Shown one piece after another: positions 15,729 through 24,850 of a stretch of 64,000 bases of DNA (the stretch's first letter is position 1; each line of letters begins with the position of its first letter). The notes below the pieces were generated by a model. The model was given only the letters and a program-made list of their open reading frames with translations. It ran no database searches and had not been told where the DNA came from. The position numbers were made by a program, and so were the translations under genes. Source of the DNA: Candidatus Zixiibacteriota bacterium. GTDB taxonomy: Bacteria; Zixibacteria; MSB-5A5; UBA10806; 4484-95. The stretch covers positions 16,396-80,395 of the forward strand of contig JAGGSN010000134.1 of NCBI GenBank assembly GCA_021159005.1. Direction: 5' to 3'.

Positions 15729-17657
15729 CTATCGTAAAAAATCCATAAGCGATGGTTGAATTACTCTGGCGGCGGAAGCCAGAGCCGTTTGATAAATTAT
15801 TTCGGCGTTAGCAAGTTCGGTTATAACTCGAATCATATCGGCATCCTCAACCTCCGAGAGCTGATTGGTTATCAGCAGTTCCTGATTCAGCATGTCTGTT
15901 TCGGCGCTTTCAGCTCTGATAACCCTCGAGCCAACGCTGGAACGCGAGATAAGGAGATTATCGAGAGCCTTAGTAAACACATCAAGAGTAACTTTAATCT
16001 CTTCGATATTGTTTCGAGTTAAGGCGTTTTCAAGTATTCTCACTGTTCCCAAAAGGTCGCTCGAACCAAAAATGCCCAGAGCCGAGGCGGTTCTTCCGCT
16101 ATCAGCTTCGGTTATCATAAATGAACGGTCATCATACTGCGATTTGACCATGATACCGGTTCTATCATCATTAAGATAGGCTTTGGCGCCAATCCCCGAA
16201 TTATTTATCATTTCCACTATATCTAAAATAGTGGCATTGGGGTCATCCTGAAGAGGCGACAGATCGATATCGACCTTTTTTACGCCGTTGTTAATTTGAA
16301 TAACGCCAAGCTGTATACCGGCATTACTATTTAGCGATGCGAGTTTTGTGTGATAAGTTAGGCGGGGATTAGTATCATCGCCCAACAGGATATTATTTTC
16401 CGTACCCATCAGCAAGCCAAGGTCGTCGGCTAATGTTTCGCCAGCTGCAGATTCCAATACCTGTATATGGAGCGGCTGCAAATCAGTACCCTGCATAACT
16501 GCATTCACGGTGCCTTTAATACCCAAGTCGGCGGCGGTAGTTCCGTTTGAGAACTCATCGATTATTAAATCTCGCGGAATGGCGCTTGTGTCGGTAATAA
16601 CGATTTTGTTGTCATCCGGGTCTATTGAAGCTGTAACATTCATTATACCAGCGGCAGGCAGCTGGGCATTGATAATATTAATAGCATCATTAAGGTCGGC
16701 AGCTCCCGAAAGATCAATATTAGCGGTGAGTGGTCCCGGAATGCCGGTAGAAATAGTAATATCCGTTCCAGCCGCCGTTGAAATGCCGCTGCCGCCATTC
16801 AGCATCGAAATCGGGGTGTTTAATGTCAAATGATGAGCAGTAGTGTCTTCCAACTGCAAGCCCGACCCGCTACCGGCAATAGAGGCGATTAAGTTGGGGA
16901 TTGCGGTCGTAATGTTAATCTCATCGAGAATCTGCTGAATGTTATTAATATTGCCGCTTAAATCGACATCATACGAACCGTTTAAGGTATTAATAGTAAT
17001 ATGGCCGGCACCCATATTTACACCCGCACCGGCATTAAGTTCGGTAAGCCAGAGGTTGGGCTGCAAGCCCGGATTCAAGTCGAAATTTTCACCGAGGACG
17101 GTTACTCGTTTAGTCATAAACTCAGAACCGAACGAGTTTATGTTCAGATAAGAGTTTTTATCGGTTTCAATCATAATATCTTGGTAATCGCCCTGATAAA
17201 TTATTCCGCCGTCAGCAGCAAGGATCGGGGGCAAATCCATTTTTGATCCGCCAAAAATATAATTTCCCTGATACTGTGAGTTTACCGCTTCTAACATCCT
17301 GCTGAAAATATCACTAACCGTTTCAGCCCCCGCGATTCGGGCAGCTTCATCATAGGTATCATTGCTTAATTGAACAGCAATATCATTAGCGTTAATAATC
17401 AGGTCGTTAATGCTGCTTAGAGCCATGTCGGAATACGACAGCCATGATTTGGAATGACGTATATTGGAATTAAACTGGGCAATATCAGACAGTCTGAACC
17501 GATAGTTCAAGTCATCGATTATCCCCAAGGGATCATCCGAGGGTCTATTAATCCGTCTTCCGGAGGAGGAAGCTGTTTGTAAATCCAACAATCGGGTAGT
17601 TGCCCTGGTAAGGTTGAACAATACCCTGTCAGACATCATTTTACTTGATACTCGCAT
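15729..17657 (-). CDS. flgL: FlgL, hook-filament junction protein, long form
   Basis: Flagellin-like junction protein (HAP3). N-terminus MRVSSKMMSDRVLFNL with SGRRINRPSDDP; C-terminus DADMIRVITELANAEIIYQT. At 642 aa it is about twice the common length. The extra central part (about residues 200-520) includes at least three segments resembling the flagellin hook IN motif, for example INTLNGSYDVDLSG, ISTGIPGPLTANIDLSG and VIQINNGVKKVDIDLS. It lies between csrA and fliW. Confidence 0.92.
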   Translation of the reverse strand: MRVSSKMMSDRVLFNLTRATTRLLDLQTASSSGRRINRPSDDPLGIIDDLNYRFRLSDIAQFNSNIRHSKSWLSYSDMALSSINDLIINANDIAVQLSNDTYDEAARIAGAETVSDIFSRMLEAVNSQYQGNYIFGGSKMDLPPILAADGGIIYQGDYQDIMIETDKNSYLNINSFGSEFMTKRVTVLGENFDLNPGLQPNLWLTELNAGAGVNMGAGHITINTLNGSYDVDLSGNINNIQQILDEINITTAIPNLIASIAGSGSGLQLEDTTAHHLTLNTPISMLNGGSGISTAAGTDITISTGIPGPLTANIDLSGAADLNDAINIINAQLPAAGIMNVTASIDPDDNKIVITDTSAIPRDLIIDEFSNGTTAADLGIKGTVNAVMQGTDLQPLHIQVLESAAGETLADDLGLLMGTENNILLGDDTNPRLTYHTKLASLNSNAGIQLGVIQINNGVKKVDIDLSPLQDDPNATILDIVEMINNSGIGAKAYLNDDRTGIMVKSQYDDRSFMITEADSGRTASALGIFGSSDLLGTVRILENALTRNNIEEIKVTLDVFTKALDNLLISRSSVGSRVIRAESAETDMLNQELLITNQLSEVEDADMIRVITELANAEIIYQTALASAARVIQPSLMDFLR

Positions 17658-17700
17658 GATTCATCTCCAGCTATATAAATTTATTATGCTCTTCTTCATT

Positions 17701-17727
17701 TTATCGGAACATTTTATTTTTTCTCTA
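17701..17727 (-). promoter_or_regulatory. Possible sigma-28 promoter of flgL
   Basis: A good -10 (TCCGATAA, 17708-17701) lies in the csrA-flgL gap, 44 nt before flgL. The -35 at the proper spacing (TAGAGAAA, 17727-17720) is poor and falls inside the end of csrA. It may provide extra late expression of flgL-fliW independent of csrA. Confidence 0.35.
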
Positions 17728-17959
17728 TTCGTTTAGCCTTTAAAATTTTAGCGACTTCAAACAAATCTTCTTTCAGCGCCAATGACGCAGATTTGTTTTC
17801 CTCTTGAATTCGCTTAAATACTTCCTCACGATGAATGGAGACTTTTTCAGGGGCAATTATTCCAAGTTTCACCTGATTGCCGGACATGGCAATAACAGTT
17901 ACTTTAATATCGTTATCGATAGTAATCGATTCGCCTAACTTCCTTGTCAGGATTAACAC
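17714..17959 (-). CDS. csrA: CsrA, translational regulator
   Basis: RNA-binding dimer that recognises GGA in hairpin loops. The 81-aa sequence has the classic start MLILTRKLGESITIDN, then VKLGIIAPEKVSIHREEVF with the RNA-contacting Arg, and an extended C-terminal helix typical of FliW-dependent CsrA. It sits between flgK and flgL, whereas most genomes place it after fliW. Its likely target is the fliC leader. Confidence 0.95.
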   Translation of the reverse strand: MLILTRKLGESITIDNDIKVTVIAMSGNQVKLGIIAPEKVSIHREEVFKRIQEENKSASLALKEDLFEVAKILKAKRIEKK

Positions 17960-17991
17960 TTCATACTCCTATTATATTTATTAACAATTAA

Positions 17992-19374
17992 CTAACCCAT
18001 ATTATTTATAATGGTATTTAACGCATCATCCATAGCGGTTATCACTCTGGCCGCTGCTTCATAAGCATGTTCATATTTTATCATATTCGTCATTTCTTCA
18101 TCAAGAGAAACACCCTCAAGAGATTGTTTGCTGTTTTCAATATGGAAGACTAGTGCTGTTTGATTTTCAGCCATGTTTAAAGCTTCATTCGTCTTGATGC
18201 CAATTATGCCAACTATAGAGTTGTAAAAATCGTTGATAGTTGCAGTGCCGTTATTCATAACAAGTTCATGTCTCAAGCCGGCAATTCTCAGGGCATTCGA
18301 GTTGTCGCCGGTTTCGCCATTTAAGGAGGCTGAGATATATCCCTCATCGGCAATAATCAAATCATCAAGCTTGATATCGGCGGCGCCTGTCGTATCAGGA
18401 TCGAAAAAGCAAATATTAGTTTCGCCGTTTAAGCTGTAGCCGTCTTTATGCAGTTCATTAAGTTGTTCCACAAGCGATAGAGCCAGCTGGTCTAGTTCGG
18501 CAAGGCGTTCAGGCACTATTTCATCTCTTGTCTCGATATATCCGGCAAGTTTTCCGTTAACAATTTCCGGGCTAATCGGGGAATTGGCAAATTTAATATC
18601 ATGAATCACCGTAGTGCCGGTATCTCTTACAGATAATTCGAGATTTGAAACCGTGTTGCCGTCAACAAAAGCCATAGAGCCGACAAATACCGTATAATTT
18701 CCGTTGGGCTGTTCCAAAACTTCTACATTGATATAATCAGATAGTTCATCCACCAGTAAGTCGCGGCGGTCGCGAAGGTCGTTAGCTTGATGGCCTGAAA
18801 GTTCGGCTGTTTGAATCGTTTCGTTCAAAGATGCCAGCTGATTGGCAATTTCATTGATATATTCGACGCTTTTTTGTATGTCATCGTCAATAGATTTCTG
18901 CAAATCAGTCATTTGATTATTCATTTGATGTAAGCCATTAATTAGCAGGTTTGCCTGTTCTCTAACAGCGGATCGAGCAGCCATGCTGTCCGGCGAGATT
19001 GATAAATCCTGCCACGAGTTCCAGAAATCTTCCAGCAGAGAGCCAAAGCCGTTATCGGATGGTTCAACGAAGATTCTTTCAACTTGCTCCCAACTATATG
19101 AAAGCGTTTGCCATCGTCCCATACGCTGCGTTTCCTGACGGAACTGTTCATCCAGAAAATACGACCGTATTCGCCGGACAGAGTCGACTTTCACACCGGT
19201 TCCGAATTGCATTCTATTGGAATCGAAAGGCTGAGTTGAAATCATCATTGCCTGCTGCCGCGTGAAGCCCGGCGTATTGACATTGGCAATATTATGGCCG
19301 TTAGTGTTAAGCGCATATTGCGCTGACAAAAGAGCTCTTCTCCCGATTTCAAGTCCGATATTTACACCATACAT
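17992..19374 (-). CDS. flgK: FlgK, hook-associated protein 1
   Basis: First junction zone protein on the hook. Starts MYGVNIGLEIGRRALLSAQ with the rod/hook-family HNIANVNTPGFTRQQ segment, and ends with DEEMTNMIKYEHAYEAAARV. At 460 aa it is compact compared with enteric FlgK (about 550), in contrast to the enlarged FlgL and FliD. An AAGGAAG site precedes the ATG; flgN ends 11 bp upstream. Confidence 0.95.
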   Translation of the reverse strand: MYGVNIGLEIGRRALLSAQYALNTNGHNIANVNTPGFTRQQAMMISTQPFDSNRMQFGTGVKVDSVRRIRSYFLDEQFRQETQRMGRWQTLSYSWEQVERIFVEPSDNGFGSLLEDFWNSWQDLSISPDSMAARSAVREQANLLINGLHQMNNQMTDLQKSIDDDIQKSVEYINEIANQLASLNETIQTAELSGHQANDLRDRRDLLVDELSDYINVEVLEQPNGNYTVFVGSMAFVDGNTVSNLELSVRDTGTTVIHDIKFANSPISPEIVNGKLAGYIETRDEIVPERLAELDQLALSLVEQLNELHKDGYSLNGETNICFFDPDTTGAADIKLDDLIIADEGYISASLNGETGDNSNALRIAGLRHELVMNNGTATINDFYNSIVGIIGIKTNEALNMAENQTALVFHIENSKQSLEGVSLDEEMTNMIKYEHAYEAAARVITAMDDALNTIINNMG

Positions 19375-19385
19375 AATAATCTTCC

Positions 19386-19871
19386 TTAGACTGAATGGTT
19401 AATAATACTGCCCTCATAGACTCCAGTCTTGTTGGGCCCGGGTTTATTATAAATAGGCGAAGGACGGCCGTTGATAATTCTTATCGACTCGGAAATTAAT
19501 TTTCGTGATTTGTCTATCAATATTTTATTCCGCATGCTTTTTTCTTCAATCCGTTTATGAGCATCAATGATAGACTCTCGCAATAATACTAATCGGTTGC
19601 TGGAGACATTATCCAGTTGGGGCAGCAAATCGCGCAAAGTTATGTTTTCTTCCTCGTTAAGATTACAATTCTTAATGTTTTCCTTTAAGATTAACATCCT
19701 TCTTTTTTCAAGATCATTAGCTTTGATGCTTAGCAGATCCAGTTCATTATCGGTTTTATTCAAATCGGCAATGTTTCTGCTAATTATCTGCTTATGCTGG
19801 TCATCAAGCAAAATGAGAAACTTATTAAATGTCTCAAGCTCCTGATCTAATATGTCCACCAGTTTTTTCAT
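19386..19871 (-). CDS. flgN: FlgN, export chaperone for FlgK/FlgL
   Basis: An all-helical protein of about 160 aa with the FlgN pattern: LVDILDQELETFNKFLILLD at the start and a C-terminal RPSPIYNKPG segment like that of other FlgN proteins. Located directly before its client gene flgK. The ATG at 19871 is placed 9 nt after an AGGTG site; a GTG at 19883 is also possible. Confidence 0.8.
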   Translation of the reverse strand: MKKLVDILDQELETFNKFLILLDDQHKQIISRNIADLNKTDNELDLLSIKANDLEKRRMLILKENIKNCNLNEEENITLRDLLPQLDNVSSNRLVLLRESIIDAHKRIEEKSMRNKILIDKSRKLISESIRIINGRPSPIYNKPGPNKTGVYEGSIINHSV

Positions 19872-19891
19872 AGTTTCTTTCACCTATATTT

Positions 19892-19918
19892 TTATCGGGA
19901 TTTTTTGAAATTCATTAA
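19892..19918 (-). promoter_or_regulatory. Possible sigma-28 promoter of flgN-flgK
   Basis: CCCGATAA (19899-19892) matches the FliA -10 at 7 of 8 positions and includes the flgJ stop codon. At the right spacing upstream only a weak TTAATGAA is seen. Plausible because flgK and flgL are late genes in most bacteria, but the -35 is poor and the bases are also coding. Confidence 0.3.
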
Positions 19919-20704
19919 CCCTTTTAGATTAGCCATGATATTGCTGACATATTTTTCAGTTTCCTCATAAGGAGGAATTCCATCATATTTATTAACAGCT
20001 TCTGTTCCTGCATTATAAGCCGCCAATGCTTTGCCCACATCGCCTTTGAATCTTTTCAATAGGGACGCTAAATATTTTACTCCGCCAAAGATGTTTTGTT
20101 TAATATCAAAGGGGTCTTTTACGCCAAGCATTTTAGCTGTTGGGTCCATTAGTTGCATCAGTCCCTTGGCTCCTTTGGAGGATACCGCATTAGGGTTGCC
20201 GCCCGATTCCTGCATCATAACAGCCGTAACCAGCTTGGGGTCGATTTTATTAATATTAGCCGCCTGAATTATTGTTTTGCTGATCAGGCTGATTTCATTG
20301 CCTTGCTTGTAAGTTTTATCTGTTTCGGTTTTAGTTTTTATAATTGGCTTATATGCGATTGATTTATCAAGCTGGTCTAATAGATTTCCGTTTTTATCGG
20401 AGGATATATTATCATTATAGCTTTTAAACAACATATCGCCAATACCGAGAGGGCTGGATTCAGCCATTTTATCCGCTAATCCTTCATCGAACATCTGCAT
20501 GTATGTATCAGCGCCCAACCCCTCGCCGAAAAGCGAAGACTTTGAAGAAGCCGACCGCATGGTTTTCAACATGTAGAAAAGGAATAGAGACTCGAATTGC
20601 TGGCAGGCTTTTTTAAGTCTTACAATTCTTGCCTGCTTTTCTTTATCATCGATGACCCCGGTTTGCGGTCCCGAATAAACTTTATCTATCGCAGTGATAA
20701 CCAT
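19892..20704 (-). CDS. flgJ: FlgJ-type rod-binding domain fused to GH23 lytic transglycosylase
   Basis: Residues about 25-95 are the FlgJ rod-capping domain (ACQQFESLFLFYMLKTMR, then ADKMAESSPLGIGDMLF). Residues about 140-265 are an SLT/GH23 transglycosylase: AVMMQESGGNPNAVSSKGA with catalytic Glu, GLMQLMDPTA, and ALAAYNAGTEAV. It opens the peptidoglycan for the rod in the periplasm. Enteric FlgJ carries a GH73 glucosaminidase instead, so this is an alternative domain pairing. No signal peptide is seen, consistent with export through the flagellar apparatus. Confidence 0.9.
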   Translation of the reverse strand: MVITAIDKVYSGPQTGVIDDKEKQARIVRLKKACQQFESLFLFYMLKTMRSASSKSSLFGEGLGADTYMQMFDEGLADKMAESSPLGIGDMLFKSYNDNISSDKNGNLLDQLDKSIAYKPIIKTKTETDKTYKQGNEISLISKTIIQAANINKIDPKLVTAVMMQESGGNPNAVSSKGAKGLMQLMDPTAKMLGVKDPFDIKQNIFGGVKYLASLLKRFKGDVGKALAAYNAGTEAVNKYDGIPPYEETEKYVSNIMANLKGLMNFKKSR

Positions 20705-20716
20705 TTTCTTAAATAC

Positions 20717-21829
20717 CTATAAAATTACTAGCTCTGCTCTTAATGCCCCAATTGCTTTAAGGGCTTGAAAAATTGCAATAATATCCCTGGGAGTTGCGCC
20801 GATTTCATTAAGGGCAGCCGCCAGATTGCCAATATTGGCCTGGTTTTCAATATATAGTATTCGGGCTGGTTCCGCCTCAACATTAATTTCAGCTTCGCGT
20901 GTTAATACCGTTTTTCCCTGTGAAAAAGGTTCCGGCTGGGAAACAAGCGGTGTTGCCTTAATCTCAATATTGAGACTGCCGTGAGCCAGCATCACAGCTG
21001 AAATAGTTACGTTTTGTCCGGCGGCAATGGTGCCGGTTTTTTCATTGATAGCCACGCGCGCCGGCACATCCGGCTCAATTTCAAGTTTTTCCACTTCGGC
21101 AAAGAACCTAACCAGCTCGCCGGAGTTCTTCAATGAATCGGGAATAGTGATTTCAATATTAGCCTCATCGGAGGCATAAGCTTTAACATATTTGAACTTA
21201 TTATTAATTGCGTTGGCCAGTCTATTGGCAGTTGTGAAATCCGGTATTTCCAGATGAAGCTTGACCGCGCCAATATTCTCATCACCGGCAATTTGCTTTT
21301 CGACTGTAGCGCCGTCGGGAATCCTGCCGACAAGAGTGTAATTATTACGAAACTGGTCGCCCATGCCTGTGCTGATATTAAAACCTCCGATTGAGATTGG
21401 CCCCTGAGAAACAGCATATACATCCCCCGAGGCATCCGCCAGCGGCGTGTATAAAAGCGTTCCTCCCTGAAGCGAGGTGGCATCGCCCATCGAGGAAACC
21501 ATGACATCAACTCTTGAACCGCTTGACATATAAGGAGTGAGTTCGACAGTTACCATAACGGCGGCAACATTTTTAACTTTTACCTGTCCCGGATCGACAG
21601 TAACTCCCATTCTCTCCATCATATTAACAAGCGATTGAATCGTAAAGCGGGTAGATTTTGAATCGCCAGTTCCGTCAAGACCGACAACCAGTCCATACCC
21701 GAAAAGCGGCACGGTATTTTCCAATTGAAATCGCGAAATATCTTTAACGCGAACTTTACCAGCCGTTAAGCCAACGCTTAAAGATAGTATTAATATGACT
21801 ACCACTATTGAATAAAAATATTTTCTCAT
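20717..21829 (-). CDS. flgI: FlgI, P-ring protein
   Basis: Forms the ring around the rod in the peptidoglycan layer. A 370-aa protein with a signal peptide (KYFYSIVVVILILSLSVGLTAG), then VRVKDISRFQ, LFGYGLVVGLDGTGD and the conserved C-terminus LNEIGATPRDIIAIFQALKA. It lies 1 bp after flgH, so expression is coupled. Confidence 0.96.
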   Translation of the reverse strand: MRKYFYSIVVVILILSLSVGLTAGKVRVKDISRFQLENTVPLFGYGLVVGLDGTGDSKSTRFTIQSLVNMMERMGVTVDPGQVKVKNVAAVMVTVELTPYMSSGSRVDVMVSSMGDATSLQGGTLLYTPLADASGDVYAVSQGPISIGGFNISTGMGDQFRNNYTLVGRIPDGATVEKQIAGDENIGAVKLHLEIPDFTTANRLANAINNKFKYVKAYASDEANIEITIPDSLKNSGELVRFFAEVEKLEIEPDVPARVAINEKTGTIAAGQNVTISAVMLAHGSLNIEIKATPLVSQPEPFSQGKTVLTREAEINVEAEPARILYIENQANIGNLAAALNEIGATPRDIIAIFQALKAIGALRAELVIL

Positions 21830-21830
21830 A

Positions 21831-22406
21831 TTAAAAAATCCAATTTAGAACTCTGGTTATAATTCCGGGACGCTGCCCTTCGGTAACGGTCCCCTTCCCT
21901 TTGGATGATATTTTTGCATCCGCTATCTGATATGAGTAAATCGTATTGTTATTGTTAATATCACGCGGTCTTACAACACCCGACAGGAAATATGTTTCTT
22001 CCTCATTATTAATTGTAACCACGCGGCTGCCTTCTATTACCAAGTCGCCGTTTTCCTTAGCGGCAATCACGGTTGCTGTCAGTTTTGCTCTAAGGGCTCC
22101 GTACTTTTCAGTTTGTCCTTGCCCGTCAAATTTTACTTCATTGCCGCCGGCAGCATCATACAAACGGACAAACTCAAACGGTCCGAGGCTGCCCGAGGCG
22201 TTCATTTTGGTATCGGTTTTTTTCTTGGTTGTGGTTTTAGCTTTGTTTACAGCTCGCGAATCCTCAACTATCAGCACTGTAAGCAGGTCGCCAACTTTGA
22301 AAGCCTTGATATCAGTATAGATTGAACGCTGCTTCGCCTCATTAGCCAAGGCCGGATTGAAAGCATTCAGGCAAATAATCATTATTAAACTAAGCGGTAT
22401 TCTCAT
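21831..22406 (-). CDS. flgH: FlgH, L-ring protein without an obvious lipobox
   Basis: Outer-membrane ring of the flagellar bushing. Conserved features are KVGDLLTVLIVEDSRAVNKA and GVVRPRDINNNNTI. The N-terminus is MRIPLSLIMIICLNAFNPA followed by LAN: a normal signal peptide ending ALA, with its only Cys in MIIC, a poor lipobox. FlgH is usually a lipoprotein, so this one may be anchored differently. Length (191 aa) is slightly below the common 220-230. Confidence 0.93.
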   Translation of the reverse strand: MRIPLSLIMIICLNAFNPALANEAKQRSIYTDIKAFKVGDLLTVLIVEDSRAVNKAKTTTKKKTDTKMNASGSLGPFEFVRLYDAAGGNEVKFDGQGQTEKYGALRAKLTATVIAAKENGDLVIEGSRVVTINNEEETYFLSGVVRPRDINNNNTIYSYQIADAKISSKGKGTVTEGQRPGIITRVLNWIF

Positions 22407-22416
22407 CAGGACTCCT

Positions 22417-23079
22417 TTATTTTAATGCCACAGTAGTCGAATCGATTATTTTAGCTCTAATAATTTTCTTTGAGCCAATATTGACTACTCGAATTATATC
22501 TCCAATACCGCCTCTTTGTCTGGCAATTCCATTGGCTGTGATTTTAATAGACCCTTTTTCAAAGATTATATTGACATTATCACCGGGTTTGACAATCGGT
22601 ACGTTTTCAATCATGGCGGGATATATCATAGAACCGGCAGGAATATGCATCTTTGCCTGCATCCCATCCAATTTGGCTGGATCGACAATAGGCAGCATGC
22701 CTTTGTTAGTAATCAGCCTTTTATCCATTTTTAGCTCTTTAAATATCTCGCCGGCATTAACCTGTTCGGTTGTTGTCAGAGCCTCAACCATCAAAGAAAC
22801 GCCAATCGATACCGGCACCGCTTTAATAAGATTATTGTCATTATAAACACCAAGAGTAAAAACCGTATTGCCAAGCGGTGAGTCTTTACCGATTCGAAAT
22901 ACTCGAACGCTATCGAATTCGTCTGGGAAAAGGTTCCAATTGATGCGTCTGAAATCGAATTGGTAATTGGCGTTTTCGACGCTGAAATTGATTTCGATAT
23001 ACGATGCTACAGCCTCCTCAACTCTTTCGGAAACCGTAGAACAAGTAATCGCTAAAGCTAATAATAAAGCTAACATCAT
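22417..23079 (-). CDS. flgA: FlgA, P-ring assembly chaperone
   Basis: Periplasmic chaperone for FlgI. A hydrophobic signal sequence (MMLALLLALAITCS), then the SAF/FlgA domain: MDKRLITNKGMLP, PIVKPGDNVNIIFEKGSI and GIGDIIRVVN. At 220 aa it is typical. It lies between flgG and flgH with gaps of 3 and 10 bp, an order (F-G-A-H-I-J) found outside enterics. Confidence 0.92.
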   Translation of the reverse strand: MMLALLLALAITCSTVSERVEEAVASYIEINFSVENANYQFDFRRINWNLFPDEFDSVRVFRIGKDSPLGNTVFTLGVYNDNNLIKAVPVSIGVSLMVEALTTTEQVNAGEIFKELKMDKRLITNKGMLPIVDPAKLDGMQAKMHIPAGSMIYPAMIENVPIVKPGDNVNIIFEKGSIKITANGIARQRGGIGDIIRVVNIGSKKIIRAKIIDSTTVALK

Positions 23080-23082
23080 ATT

Positions 23083-23871
23083 CTACCGTTTAAGATTATT
23101 TGCAATTTGCGTCATCTCTTCCGAGGTTTGAATTGCCTTCGAGTTTATCTCGTAAGCCCGCTGAGCCACAATCATATTTACCATTTCCTCGACAATATCA
23201 ACATTAGACATTTCGAGGTATCCCTGATTAATCCTGCCAAATCCCTCAACCGAAGGATTGCCAAGAATCGGATCGCCGGATGCCGATGAACCTGTATATA
23301 GATTATGTCCTATTGACCGCAAGCCGGCAGGATTTATAAATTTAGCCAGTTCAAACTGCCCCATTTCCTGCGGTTCGGCATCGCCGGGAATAAACACGGA
23401 TAGAATGCCATCAGCCGAGATGCTTATATCGGCGGCATCGGCTGGAATGGTAATGTTCGGTTGAAGATAAAAGCCGTCACTGGTAACAACTTGGCCATCG
23501 GCACTTATCTTTAAGGCGCCGTCACGAGTGTAAGCCATCGTGCCATCCGGCATTAAAACCTGAAGGAATCCCTGTCCCTCGATTGCCAAATCGAGAGGAT
23601 TGCCGCTTTGCTGAAGGCTTCCCATAGTAAATGATCTTTGAGTAGCGGCCGGACGAGTGCCATAGCCTACCTCAAGACTGACAGGAACTTTCGAACCTGC
23701 CGCTGATTCGGTTCCGGCGGCTCGGAGCCTTTGATAGAGGATATCCTGAAACTCGATTTTTGATTTTTTAAAGCCGACAGTATTAACATTCGACAGATTA
23801 TTCGCGATAACATCGACATTCATCTGCTGGGCAACCATCCCCGATGCCGCAGTTCTCATTGCTTTAATCAT
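23083..23871 (-). CDS. flgG: FlgG, distal rod protein
   Basis: The 262-aa distal rod subunit. N-terminus MIKAMRTAASGMVAQQMNVD with NNLSNVNTVGFKK; the FlgG-type insertion SLEVGYGTRPAATQR; C-terminus EMVNMIVAQRAYEINSKAIQ. Exact family length. 11 bp after flgF. Confidence 0.97.
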   Translation of the reverse strand: MIKAMRTAASGMVAQQMNVDVIANNLSNVNTVGFKKSKIEFQDILYQRLRAAGTESAAGSKVPVSLEVGYGTRPAATQRSFTMGSLQQSGNPLDLAIEGQGFLQVLMPDGTMAYTRDGALKISADGQVVTSDGFYLQPNITIPADAADISISADGILSVFIPGDAEPQEMGQFELAKFINPAGLRSIGHNLYTGSSASGDPILGNPSVEGFGRINQGYLEMSNVDIVEEMVNMIVAQRAYEINSKAIQTSEEMTQIANNLKR

Positions 23872-23882
23872 GATTTTCTCCT

Positions 23883-24611
23883 TTATCTAACGCGACCTAA
23901 TTCATTAACAGCTTTATTCAGTGTTTCGTCCTGGGTTTGAATAGCTTTCTGACCGGTTTCATACGCCCTGAATGAAATCATCATATCTACCATTTGATCG
24001 ATTATATTTACATTTGACGATTCGACATATCCTTGAAGGACTTCATAATTGTCAGCTTTGACCGGTTTCACATTATCGGCGCCGGCAGTTAGATAGCCAT
24101 AATCAGTTTTATTCAGGTTATATGGTTTGGCAAAATCGACTACCTTCATTTTAGCGATGGATTCTCCATCAGAAGAAACAAAGCCATCACTACTAATACT
24201 GATTTCATCACCCGATATATTTATAGGGCCGGCCTCGGAAAGAACCGGGTTGTTGTTGCCGTCAACTAATGTTCCCTCAGGCGTCAATGAGAATACGCCA
24301 CAGCGCGTATAACGTTCGCCCGCAGGAGTCTGGACCACAAAAAAGCCGTCGCCGTTGATGGCAGTATCTAAAGAGCGTTCTGTTTTTTCAAGACTGCCCT
24401 GAGAATAGTCGATATAGACATCATCAACCATGGGTATTTCCCAATCGAGGTCGGTTACTAAGCCGTCTTCCGCTTTATTGAGTTCATGCAGGAATACGCT
24501 GTCTTTTTTAAATCCAACTGTTTTAGCATTAGCCATGTTGTTAGCAAAGACTTCCTGCTTCAACACGCGCGGCAGCATCCCGGAGCTTGATGTGTAAATT
24601 CCTTTAATCAT
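23883..24611 (-). CDS. flgF: FlgF, proximal rod protein
   Basis: A rod protein of 242 aa with MIKGIYTSSSGMLPRVLKQE, NNMANAKTVGFKK, and the C-terminal MVDMMISFRAYETGQKAIQ helix. It lacks the FlgG-specific insertion, which makes FlgF the better call. A strong AAGGAGATGA ribosome site and a sigma-54-like element lie just upstream, so it heads the F-G-A-H-I-J transcript. Confidence 0.93.
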   Translation of the reverse strand: MIKGIYTSSSGMLPRVLKQEVFANNMANAKTVGFKKDSVFLHELNKAEDGLVTDLDWEIPMVDDVYIDYSQGSLEKTERSLDTAINGDGFFVVQTPAGERYTRCGVFSLTPEGTLVDGNNNPVLSEAGPINISGDEISISSDGFVSSDGESIAKMKVVDFAKPYNLNKTDYGYLTAGADNVKPVKADNYEVLQGYVESSNVNIIDQMVDMMISFRAYETGQKAIQTQDETLNKAVNELGRVR

Positions 24612-24651
24612 AAAGATTCATCTCCTTATCTAATTATCCAGTTGTTAACTA

Positions 24652-24667
24652 TGCAAACTTTATGCCT
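24652..24667 (-). promoter_or_regulatory. Sigma-54-like promoter of the flgF operon
   Basis: The - strand reads AGGCAT, 5 nt, TTGCA: GG and GC are exactly 10 nt apart, and the -12 box matches TTGCA fully. Transcription would start near 24641, about 30 nt before the flgF ATG. The remainder of the 239-bp gap (24612-24850) shows nothing else I can support. Confidence 0.55.
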
Positions 24668-24850
24668 GATGGAAATAGAGAGCTATCCACCAGATGTGAA
24701 ATTGTACGGTTTTTTAATATAACTATATGAATTATAATATGTTGGCTTTTATAGAAATACTGCAATTACATTGATTAAGCAATTTAGTCGGTGCACAGCA
24801 AATATAAAAAGGGGAATTTATATCACTTTATGCAGGGATAATATTTCCTG

